From NCBI GenBank assembly GCA_009936675.1, contig JAACDY010000069.1, positions 1-8,129 on the forward strand: DNA of 8,129 bases. Direction: 5' to 3'. Positions 1 to 6,000 of this stretch are shown here, piece after piece. Source of the stretch: Bacteroidota bacterium. GTDB lineage: Bacteria > Bacteroidota > Bacteroidia > Flavobacteriales > Flavobacteriaceae. The stretch's first letter is position 1; every line of letters begins with the position of its first letter. The notes below the pieces were generated by a model. That model was not told where the DNA came from. It searched no databases and worked only from the letters and a program-made list of their open reading frames with translations. The position numbers and the translations under genes were made by a program.

Positions 1-2657
1 AAAAAAATATACTGACAGATTCCGTTCCACAGAAGGAATCTAATACACTGGATAAACTAAATTCCAATCTCACAGAGGCTGATTCTCTTTCAACCACTAA
101 AACAACTGAGTTTGAAAACATTTCACTGACAGACTCCATTCCTCAAAAGGAACCTACCCTACTGGATAAGGTAAAATACAATGCCAAAGACTATGTCAGA
201 ATCAATCGAAAGGAAAGCAAACTCTATTTGTATGACCAAGCGGAATTGTATTATCAAGACATGGTTCTCAAAGCCGGAATCATCGTCTTGGATTATTCAA
301 AAAATGAAGTTACGGCGGGCAGGATTCCCGACACCTTGGGTGTTTTGGTTCAAAATCCATATTTCAAACAGACCAACAACGAAATTTATCCAGATTCTTT
401 AAGGTTCAACTTTGACACCCAAAAAGCTTTAATCTGGAATTCTAAATCTGCTCAAAACGGCATGAATGTTTATGCAGCCTACACCAAAAAAGAAAACGAT
501 TCTGTTTATTACATCAAGGACGCCAAGGTGACCACTGGTGGTGAGTTGGAAAATTCAGATTATTATTTCCGAATCCGAAAAGGTAAAATGGTTCCTCAGG
601 GAAAAATTGTAACCGGCTTTACCAATATGTACATTGCAGATGTCCCCACTCCACTGGCCTTGCCTTTTGCTTATTTTCCTTCATCTCAAAATCAACAATC
701 AGGTTTTCTATTTCCCACCATAGGAGAAAGTAACAACAGGGGATACTACCTCCAAAATGGGGGATACTACCTTGCCTTGTCCCAATATTTTGACCTTGCA
801 ATGACTGGAGATTACTACAGTAATGGAAGTTATGGATTCCGAGCTGACTCCAAATACCGCAAAATGTATAATTTTAGTGGAAGTCTTAGTACGAGGTTTG
901 AAAATCTTATTTCGGGAGAAAAAGGATTACCTGGCTATTCAAAATCAACGGTTTTTAATATCCGTTGGAACCACTCCAAAGATCCTAAATCCAGTCCCAA
1001 TTCCAATTTTTCTGCCTCAGTCAACTTTGGAACCAGTGATTATTTTAGGGAGTCGGTCAACCAATTGAATAGTCCCAACTTTCTAAACAATACTTTGAGT
1101 TCTTCTGTTGCCTATTCCAAAAGAATCCCAGGTAATCCCAGCGTTAATTTATCTATGAATGCCAACATGTCCCAAAACTCCAATACCAAAAGTGTCAACC
1201 TTACCCTCCCCTCTTTTCAGGGAAGTGTAGATCGAATTTTTCCTTTTGCACCCAAAGACAGACCTAAAAAGGGCTTGCTGCAAAACATCAATTTACAATA
1301 CAGCACCCGAGCCGAAAACAGAATCGTCACCACAGAGGAAGATCTATTTACCAGCAAAATGTATGAAAATGCGAAGTCGGGAGTACAACATTCGATTCCG
1401 TTGAGCACCAATTTTAAAATTTTAAAACATTTTAATTTTGCCGCCAGTGCAAATTACAGAGAAATATGGCAACCCAAAACTATTAAATATAACGACTACG
1501 ACCCTCTTATCGATGGGGTTAAAAAAGATACCATCAGTGGATTTAGCGCTTTTAGAACCTACAGCTATGGTCTAAGTATGGCCACCACGGTTTACGGAAC
1601 TGTAAATTTTAAGGAAGACAAAAAAATTCGATCCGTAAGGCATACCATTCGCCCCTCAATATACTACAGCACCGCCCCCAGTCTCGATCAATACTACGAC
1701 GAATACATCATCGACGCCGATGGGAATACAAGAGAATATACGCGTTTTGAAGGGGGGCTTTATGGAACCCCATCTAGGGGACTTTCCAAAAGCATGGGGA
1801 TTTCTGTAAGTAACAATTTCGAGGCAAAAATTGTTGACCCTGATACCACCAAGACCGAATTAAAAAAGATTCAATTGATCAAAAACTTAAACTTCAGTAC
1901 CAGCTACAATTTTGTAAGTGATCAATTTAAATGGAGTCCTGTTCGCGCAACCAGTGGTATTGATTTATTTGACAGAAAAATGTCCATCAACGTCGGTACA
2001 ACCTTGGATATGTACGCTTTAAACGAACAAAACCAAAGGATCGATGAATTCAACATCAAGAATGGAGGACCACTTTTCAGGATAACCAGTGCCAACTTAA
2101 ATACGGGTTATAATTTCTCCAACGAAACTATTACAAAAGACAAGAAAAAGAAGGAGGATGAAGAGGAGGAAGAGGAAGAAGATCCATTTGGTTATTTTGA
2201 GAATGCTTCGGGAGGCGGGCGTCCCGACGATCTGTTTGGAGATACCATCGGAATGAATAATGAAACCAAAAGAGGAGAAGAGGACGATGAAGAAAAAAGT
2301 AAATATCCCTCCTACAGGGCAGAAATACCTTGGAAACTGAGGCTTACATACTCCTTGACCTACAACAATTCCAGAAACCAAAATGAATTTTCTAATAATT
2401 CACTAATGTTTTCGGGTGACATCGAACTGACCCCTAAATGGCAAATTGGTGGATCCTCTGGTTTTGATTTTAAAAATCATGGGTTTACCTACACTCAGCT
2501 TCGATTCAATAGAGATCTGGATAGTTGGCGTTTGGATTTTAGTTGGGTACCTTTCAGCAATCGTGCTTCATGGAATTTCTTTATTGGAATTAAATCCGGC
2601 CTTTTGAGTGATATCAAGTATGAGAAAAACAGGGAACCAGACAGACGCTTAAGATAA
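1..2657 (+). CDS. lptD: LPS-assembly outer membrane protein LptD, 5' truncated by the window
   Basis: LptD is the outer-membrane beta-barrel that takes LPS from the periplasmic Lpt bridge and inserts it into the outer leaflet. The frame is open from base 3 to the TAA at 2655-2657, giving 884 visible codons; the start and signal peptide lie upstream. Codon 228 is an in-frame TTG, not a believable start, because homologous-looking sequence continues before it. Visible residues 1-57 are a Ser/Thr/Asp/Lys-rich linker with an internal repeat. The OstA-like periplasmic beta domain runs from about 57 to 210. A proline-rich LPFAYFP stretch and SGFLFP at 233-238 match the hinge and first barrel strands of LptD; alternating aromatic strands follow to the end. 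A polyacidic loop lies at 2139-2310. No cysteine is visible, so E. coli-type disulfides are impossible in this part. The gene is followed 4 bp later by ridA. Identification is strong; no LptE partner is in view. Confidence 0.9.
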   Translation, partial: KNILTDSVPQKESNTLDKLNSNLTEADSLSTTKTTEFENISLTDSIPQKEPTLLDKVKYNAKDYVRINRKESKLYLYDQAELYYQDMVLKAGIIVLDYSKNEVTAGRIPDTLGVLVQNPYFKQTNNEIYPDSLRFNFDTQKALIWNSKSAQNGMNVYAAYTKKENDSVYYIKDAKVTTGGELENSDYYFRIRKGKMVPQGKIVTGFTNMYIADVPTPLALPFAYFPSSQNQQSGFLFPTIGESNNRGYYLQNGGYYLALSQYFDLAMTGDYYSNGSYGFRADSKYRKMYNFSGSLSTRFENLISGEKGLPGYSKSTVFNIRWNHSKDPKSSPNSNFSASVNFGTSDYFRESVNQLNSPNFLNNTLSSSVAYSKRIPGNPSVNLSMNANMSQNSNTKSVNLTLPSFQGSVDRIFPFAPKDRPKKGLLQNINLQYSTRAENRIVTTEEDLFTSKMYENAKSGVQHSIPLSTNFKILKHFNFAASANYREIWQPKTIKYNDYDPLIDGVKKDTISGFSAFRTYSYGLSMATTVYGTVNFKEDKKIRSVRHTIRPSIYYSTAPSLDQYYDEYIIDADGNTREYTRFEGGLYGTPSRGLSKSMGISVSNNFEAKIVDPDTTKTELKKIQLIKNLNFSTSYNFVSDQFKWSPVRATSGIDLFDRKMSINVGTTLDMYALNEQNQRIDEFNIKNGGPLFRITSANLNTGYNFSNETITKDKKKKEDEEEEEEEDPFGYFENASGGGRPDDLFGDTIGMNNETKRGEEDDEEKSKYPSYRAEIPWKLRLTYSLTYNNSRNQNEFSNNSLMFSGDIELTPKWQIGGSSGFDFKNHGFTYTQLRFNRDLDSWRLDFSWVPFSNRASWNFFIGIKSGLLSDIKYEKNREPDRRLR
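12..173 (+). repeat. Degenerate in-frame direct repeat in the LptD N-terminal linker
   Basis: Two 48-bp copies at 12-59 and 126-173 lie 114 bp (38 codons) apart. They match at 37 of 48 bases by my hand alignment and encode LTDSVPQKESNTLDKL and LTDSIPQKEPTLLDKV, 11 of 16 residues identical. Several differences are synonymous third-position changes, which suggests an old duplication kept under protein-level selection. The 66 bp between the copies encode a Ser/Thr-rich spacer. More copies could lie upstream of the window. Confidence 0.75.
739..772 (+). repeat. 13-bp perfect direct repeat inside lptD, 21-bp period
   Basis: GGGGATACTACCT occurs at 739-751 and again at 760-772, exactly 21 bp (seven codons) apart, and encodes GYYL twice in the stretch GYYLQNGGYYLAL. 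The repeat falls in an early barrel strand and hairpin of LptD. Gain or loss of one unit would keep the reading frame. The amino-acid pattern looks typical of Bacteroidota LptD, so it may be structural rather than a recent slippage product. Confidence 0.7.
2139..2310 (+). other. Polyacidic low-complexity insert within LptD
   Basis: A KKKK cluster at 2142-2153 is followed by ten consecutive Asp/Glu codons (2154-2183). Next come a Gly/Asp/Phe-containing segment and a second acidic cluster (GEEDDEEKSK, about 2274-2303) before beta-strand sequence resumes at roughly 2320. The DNA is nearly all purine over 2142-2182. The segment has no beta-strand pattern and is best read as a long disordered loop between two barrel strands. 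Whether it faces the periplasm or the cell surface cannot be told from sequence alone. Confidence 0.75.
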
Positions 2658-2661
2658 AAAT

Positions 2662-3042
2662 ATGAAAAAAATAATCACCACGCTCAACGCTCCTGCTCCA
2701 ATCGGGCCATACAATCAAGCAGTACTGGCAAATGACACATTGTACCTTTCGGGTCAAATCGGGCTGAACCCACTGTCAATGGAAATGGTAGAGGGGGGTG
2801 TCAAAGAGGAAGCTGAACAGGTAATGAAAAATTTAAAAGCCGTGTTGGAAGCGGCAGAAATGACTTTTAATCAGGTGGTCAAAAGCTCAATTTTTCTATC
2901 TGACATGGAGGACTTTGGTCAAGTGAACGAGGTGTATGCTGCTTATTTTAATAATGATAGCGCACCTGCTAGAGAAACCATAGCCGTTAAGACACTCCCC
3001 AAGTATGTGAAGGTAGAAATATCTATGATTGCCGTCAAGTAG
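2662..3042 (+). CDS. ridA: RidA family 2-iminobutanoate/2-iminopropanoate deaminase
   Basis: RidA hydrolyses reactive enamine/imine intermediates, such as 2-aminoacrylate released by PLP-dependent dehydratases, to the keto acid plus ammonia. It acts as a cytosolic homotrimer with active sites between subunits. The 126-residue length is standard for the YjgF/YER057c/UK114 family. Residues expected in the pocket are present: Tyr17 in GPYNQA, Ser30 in YLSGQIG, Arg104 in APARETIAV (it binds the substrate carboxylate), and Glu119 near the C-terminus in KVEISMIAV. The ATG follows the lptD stop after only 4 bp, with an A-rich leader and no Shine-Dalgarno, so it is probably co-transcribed with lptD and perhaps translationally coupled. 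It has no cysteine. The stop lies 9 bp from the convergent kinase gene. The deaminase subfamily is well supported by Arg104; the exact physiological substrate is inferred. Confidence 0.93.
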   Translation: MKKIITTLNAPAPIGPYNQAVLANDTLYLSGQIGLNPLSMEMVEGGVKEEAEQVMKNLKAVLEAAEMTFNQVVKSSIFLSDMEDFGQVNEVYAAYFNNDSAPARETIAVKTLPKYVKVEISMIAVK

Positions 3043-3076
3043 TGGCTTATCTTATTGATTTAACAGCTTGCGGTGA
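3029..3076. other. Weak inverted repeat spanning the ridA/kinase convergent junction
   Basis: TTGCCGTCAAG (3029-3039) can pair with CTTGCGGTGA (3067-3076) as a ten-pair stem with one bulged T and two G-T pairs. The 27-base loop contains both stop codons. There is no T-tract on either side, so it does not look like a classical intrinsic terminator. It is the only symmetric structure I found at this junction and may be chance. Confidence 0.2.
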
Positions 3077-3909
3077 TGTTCTACCAAACCGTCTATGGGC
3101 CGCTTGACTACATTGCCCAAACGCAATCCATTCTTTTTTAAGGCCTGGTCAATCTCATCTTTTAGATAATGAGCAATAGATCCAATAAAATGAATAGGAA
3201 CTTCTTTGGCATCATCAAATTGTAATATCTGATGAGAAATAAATCTTTGCAATCCGTCTTCTATGATGGTTTTCATTTCTGGAACCTGTTTGTGCTCAAT
3301 GATAAATTTGGCAAACTTTGCTAGATAGGTGTTTGGATTCTCCCTTCTGTAAACATTTTCCTTAATTTGGTCTGGAGATAGGTCGTATTGATCCTCAAAT
3401 TTTTTGGCCAATGCCTCCGGCATGGTCTTAAAATAGTAGGCACGGATCAATTGTTTTCCATAGAAATTTCCGCTGGCCTCATCCATCAAAACATAGCCCA
3501 ATGAAGTAATCCTCTGTTCTATCTCTTTCCCATCAAAATAGGTACAGTTTGAACCCGTACCCATTATGCACACAATAGCAGGATTGTTGGGCTGGGTTGC
3601 AGCATATACCGCTGCATAGGTGTCTTCCAAAATAGAAAAATTGCTTTGGGTAAAGATTTCGGTAAAGACCTTTTCAATTCTCCTTGCAGGGGATTCAACA
3701 CCACAGCCCGCTCCATAAAAGTATACATGAGAAACTTTTTCTCTATTTTGATACAAATCGTAGTTGTTGATGATTCGCTCTGTGAGAATTGCACTTGGAA
3801 GAACCTGCGGATTGAGACCCAAAGTTTGGGTGGAAAAAAGAATTACGCCCGAATCATCCAAGGCAATCCAATCGGTCTTTGTAGAACCGCTATCAACAAC
3901 AAAAATCAT
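3052..3909 (-). CDS. BadF/BadG/BcrA/BcrD-family sugar kinase (N-acetylglucosamine kinase-like)
   Basis: This is an ASKHA-fold ATPase of 285 residues, close to NagK-type amino-sugar kinases, which convert N-acetylglucosamine plus ATP to the 6-phosphate in the cytoplasm. Visible motifs in order are DSGSTKTDW (6-14, phosphate-1 loop), FYGAGCG (64-70), LEDTYAAVYAA (94-104, with the likely catalytic Asp96), GTGSNC (117-122, phosphate-2 loop), GYVLMDEASGNFYGK (138-152, where many relatives have GDEGSG), and HFIGSIAHYL (240-249, adenosine loop). It starts at ATG 3907-3909, 10 bp after gapA, and is the last gene of the pfkA-gapA run. That placement fits feeding of recycled or imported amino sugar toward glycolysis, but the acceptor sugar is inferred. 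Benzoyl-CoA reductase activators of this superfamily normally come with reductase subunits, which are absent here. No Shine-Dalgarno is visible; the leader is T/A-rich. Confidence 0.82.
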   Translation of the reverse strand: MIFVVDSGSTKTDWIALDDSGVILFSTQTLGLNPQVLPSAILTERIINNYDLYQNREKVSHVYFYGAGCGVESPARRIEKVFTEIFTQSNFSILEDTYAAVYAATQPNNPAIVCIMGTGSNCTYFDGKEIEQRITSLGYVLMDEASGNFYGKQLIRAYYFKTMPEALAKKFEDQYDLSPDQIKENVYRRENPNTYLAKFAKFIIEHKQVPEMKTIIEDGLQRFISHQILQFDDAKEVPIHFIGSIAHYLKDEIDQALKKNGLRLGNVVKRPIDGLVEHHRKLLNQ

Positions 3910-3919
3910 TTATCAAAAA

Positions 3920-4918
3920 TTATAATTGATGTATATGTTTGGCCAAGTCAATCAATTTGTTGGAATAACCACACTCATTGTCGTACCAAGAAATGATTTT
4001 GTAAAAGCTTGAATTGAGCTCCATCCCTGCGTCCACATCAAAAATGGAAGTTCTAATATCACCGACAAAATCTTGAGAGACCAAAGGTTCATCGGAATAT
4101 CCCAAAATACCTTTCATTTCATTTTCTGAAGCAGCTTTCATAGCAGCTTTGATTTCTTCGTAAGAGGTTTCTTTTTTGAGTTTGACGGTCAAATCTACAA
4201 CAGAAACATTGGCAGTGGGTACCCTGAAAGCCATACCGGTTAGTTTTCCAACCAAGGCAGGAATTACTTTGGTTACTGCTTTGGCAGCACCTGTAGAGGC
4301 TGGCATAATATTCAAAAGTGCACTTCTTCCTCCTCTAAAATCTTTTTTCGAAGGCCCATCAACAGTAAATTGAGTGGCAGTGGTTGCATGGACGGTAGTC
4401 ATCAATCCTTCAACGATTTCAAAATTGTCGTTAAGCACCTTAGAAATAGGTGCCAGACAGTTGGTTGTACAAGAAGCATTTGATACGATGGTTTGATCTG
4501 CAGTAGCTTCGAGATGATTTACTCCCATCACAAACATAGGTGCATCAGCAGAAGGAGCCGAAATCACCACTTTTTTGGCTCCGCCATCGATATGAGCTTG
4601 AGCCTTTTCTAGGGTTGTAAAAATCCCTGTACATTCTGCAACAATATCCACTCCCATGTCTCCCCAACCAATATCAGCGGGATTACGTTCGGCAGTAATT
4701 TGGATTTCCTGACCATCAACCAATAAGTTGTTCCCTGTTACGGAAACTTCTCCGTCATAGGATCCATGAACCGAATCGTATTTCAGAAGATATGCCAAAT
4801 GATTGACGTCCAAAAGGTCATTGACCGCCACGATTGAAACGTCTGACTGTTTCATCGCAGAGCGGAAAACAAGTCTCCCTATTCTTCCAAATCCATTAAT
4901 TCCAATTTTTAAAGCCAT
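3920..4918 (-). CDS. gapA: Type I glyceraldehyde-3-phosphate dehydrogenase (NAD-dependent, phosphorylating)
   Basis: GapA oxidises glyceraldehyde-3-phosphate with NAD and phosphate to 1,3-bisphosphoglycerate, in the lower part of glycolysis, as a cytosolic tetramer. The 332 residues are full length. NGFGRIGR (8-15) forms the dinucleotide-binding loop. Asp34 in AVNDL is the acidic residue that favours NAD over NADP. The active site is SNASCTTNCLAP with catalytic Cys150, and His177 in TTVHATTATQ is the base. TVDGPSKKDFRGGR (185-198) and NIMPASTGAAKAV (203-215) are the phosphate-binding segments, and WYDNECGYS (311-319) is the conserved C-terminal signature. The TVDGPS form is like E. coli GapA rather than the anabolic NADP-linked GapB type. 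It lies 29 bp after pfkA and 10 bp before the sugar kinase, consistent with one operon. The start ATG has the A/T-rich leader typical of the phylum. Confidence 0.97.
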   Translation of the reverse strand: MALKIGINGFGRIGRLVFRSAMKQSDVSIVAVNDLLDVNHLAYLLKYDSVHGSYDGEVSVTGNNLLVDGQEIQITAERNPADIGWGDMGVDIVAECTGIFTTLEKAQAHIDGGAKKVVISAPSADAPMFVMGVNHLEATADQTIVSNASCTTNCLAPISKVLNDNFEIVEGLMTTVHATTATQFTVDGPSKKDFRGGRSALLNIMPASTGAAKAVTKVIPALVGKLTGMAFRVPTANVSVVDLTVKLKKETSYEEIKAAMKAASENEMKGILGYSDEPLVSQDFVGDIRTSIFDVDAGMELNSSFYKIISWYDNECGYSNKLIDLAKHIHQL

Positions 4919-4927
4919 TCTATTAGT

Positions 4928-4954
4928 GTTTAAATTTATTTAATAGTTTAAATT
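4928..4954. repeat. 9-bp perfect direct repeats at the pfkA-gapA junction
   Basis: GTTTAAATT occurs at 4928-4936 and 4946-4954, 18 bp apart on the plus strand; on the gapA sense strand they read AATTTAAAC. Each contains the palindrome TTTAAA. The copy nearer pfkA overlaps the pfkA stop codon (4948-4950), and the other ends 10 bp upstream of the gapA ATG. They could form a tandem operator or just reflect A/T-rich composition. No TAnnTTTG promoter is evident in this gap; the nearest match is TAAATTTA. Confidence 0.4.
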
Positions 4955-5934
4955 GATAATATGTCTGATACCCTTATCAGGTTATTGTTTATTTTAGATT
5001 TCCCTTTGATGGCATCCTCTAAGGGAGTTAGTGTAATATTTTCGTCTATAATTCCAACCATCTTGTTAGAATTACCATCCAAAAGGCTTTCCACTGCAAA
5101 CACTCCCATGCGGGAAGCCAAAACCCTATCAAAACAAGAGGGCGAACCTCCTCTTTGCATATGCCCCAACACGGATACTCTTACCTCGTAGTAAGGGAGA
5201 TTGTTTTCGATATAAGAGGCAATTTCAAAGACATTTTTTCCGGTTTTATCTCCTTCTGCCACAACAACAATACTGGAGGATTTTCCGGATTTTTCACTTC
5301 TTTTAAGGGATTCCAACAGGCGTTCCAAGCCCATATCCTCTTCGGGAATCAATATTTCCTCTGCGCCTGCTCCAATGCCTGCATTGAGTGCAATATGACC
5401 TGCATCTCTTCCCATCACTTCGACAAAAAACAAACGGTTGTGAGAACTGGCTGTATCTCTAATTTTATCAATGGCATCGATAACAGTATTCAGAGCCGTG
5501 TCGTATCCCAAAGTAAATCTTGTCCCCTGAATATCATTGTCGATGGTACCGGGAATACCGATAACTGGAAAAGAAAATTCCTTTTGAAAGATCATGGCTC
5601 CGGTAAACGAACCATCCCCCCCAATGACCACTAAGCCATCAATATTATTTTTTTTGAGATTATCGTGTGCTATTTTTCTACCTTCGGGGGTTCTGAATTC
5701 AAGACATCTTGCCGATTTCAGAATGGTTCCACCCTTGTTGATGATGTCTTTCACACTTCTGGCATTCATGGGTTCCAAATTGTTATCAATCAATCCTTGA
5801 TAACCTTGATAAACCCCAAAACAACCTACGTTGTGATAGGCACACGTTCTTACTACGGCTCTAACGGCAGCATTCATCCCCGGAGAATCTCCTCCAGAAG
5901 TTAGAACACCTATATGGCTTAATTTGGATGGCAT
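4948..5934 (-). CDS. pfkA: ATP-dependent 6-phosphofructokinase
   Basis: PfkA phosphorylates fructose-6-phosphate to fructose-1,6-bisphosphate, the committed step of glycolysis, as a cytosolic tetramer. I start it at ATG 5932-5934, giving 328 residues, rather than at the in-frame TTG six codons upstream (5950-5952); the longer form adds only LAFILP and would overlap the candidate promoter. In this numbering, GGDSPGMN (14-21) and GGDGS (105-109) bind ATP. PGTIDND (128-134) holds catalytic Asp132. MGRDAGH (174-180), Glu227 and HMQRGG (258-263) contact fructose-6-phosphate. Glycine, not lysine, before TIDND, together with the GGDG form, indicates ATP rather than pyrophosphate as donor. A 66-bp gap separates it from the tamB-like gene upstream, and gapA follows after 29 bp. 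The family call is secure. Confidence 0.97.
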   Translation of the reverse strand: MPSKLSHIGVLTSGGDSPGMNAAVRAVVRTCAYHNVGCFGVYQGYQGLIDNNLEPMNARSVKDIINKGGTILKSARCLEFRTPEGRKIAHDNLKKNNIDGLVVIGGDGSFTGAMIFQKEFSFPVIGIPGTIDNDIQGTRFTLGYDTALNTVIDAIDKIRDTASSHNRLFFVEVMGRDAGHIALNAGIGAGAEEILIPEEDMGLERLLESLKRSEKSGKSSSIVVVAEGDKTGKNVFEIASYIENNLPYYEVRVSVLGHMQRGGSPSCFDRVLASRMGVFAVESLLDGNSNKMVGIIDENITLTPLEDAIKGKSKINNNLIRVSDILSI

Positions 5935-5949
5935 TGGCAAAATAAAGGC

Positions 5950-5981
5950 CAAATTTAATTATTAATCCAAAGCAACCTCAA
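5950..5981 (-). promoter_or_regulatory. Candidate Bacteroidota-type promoter for pfkA-gapA-kinase
   Basis: Reading the minus strand, TTG (5981-5979) is followed by 21 bp and then TAAATTTG (5957-5950). This fits the phylum's -33 TTG / -7 TAnnTTTG pattern. Transcription would begin a few bases past 5950, leaving a leader of only about 10 bases before the ATG at 5934. The short leader and the high A/T content keep confidence modest; readthrough from the tamB-like gene is also possible. Confidence 0.4.
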
Positions 5982-6000
5982 TAGATGGCCTATTTTTTAG

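Noticed and set aside
181..402. Plus-strand 73-codon frame starting with ATG at 181
   Set aside because: It overlaps the open lptD frame in another phase, and its peptide has no family features. LptD homology covers the same bases.
2097..2381. Minus-strand reading frame of 94 codons with a very hydrophobic Phe/Leu-rich stretch, resembling a small membrane protein
   Set aside because: It lies antisense to the polyacidic insert of LptD; the Phe/Leu run is the reverse complement of Glu/Lys codons (GAA/GAG/AAG to TTC/CTC/CTT). There is no leader or homology signal.
2793..2798. Run of six G in ridA, with a similar run in lptD at 1752-1757, as slippage sites
   Set aside because: Both are short, in frame within intact genes, and below the length usually linked to phase variation.
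3052..3909. Kinase-family protein as a benzoyl-CoA reductase or 2-hydroxyacyl-CoA dehydratase activator
   Set aside because: Those activators carry a cluster-binding cysteine pair and neighbour reductase subunits; neither is present, and the context is glycolytic.
3646..3996. Plus-strand 116-codon frame opposite the kinase and the end of gapA
   Set aside because: It crosses the junction of two well-supported genes on the other strand and has no independent coding evidence.
5616..5622. Run of seven C (G on the pfkA sense strand) as a phase-variation tract
   Set aside because: It encodes the invariant GGDG motif of an essential-type enzyme (ggg ggg gat). Gly and Asp codon choice explains it, and the frame is intact.
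5155..5634. Plus-strand 159-codon frame opposite pfkA
   Set aside because: It is a shadow of pfkA: the PfkA catalytic motifs cover the same bases on the minus strand, and the plus-strand peptide is Cys/His-rich without a recognisable fold.
5935..6000. Possible terminator between the tamB-like gene and pfkA, from AGGCC and GGCCT arms near 5946 and 5990
   Set aside because: The arms pair over only five or six bases with a loop of more than 30, and on the minus strand no T-tract follows. It is not a credible intrinsic terminator.
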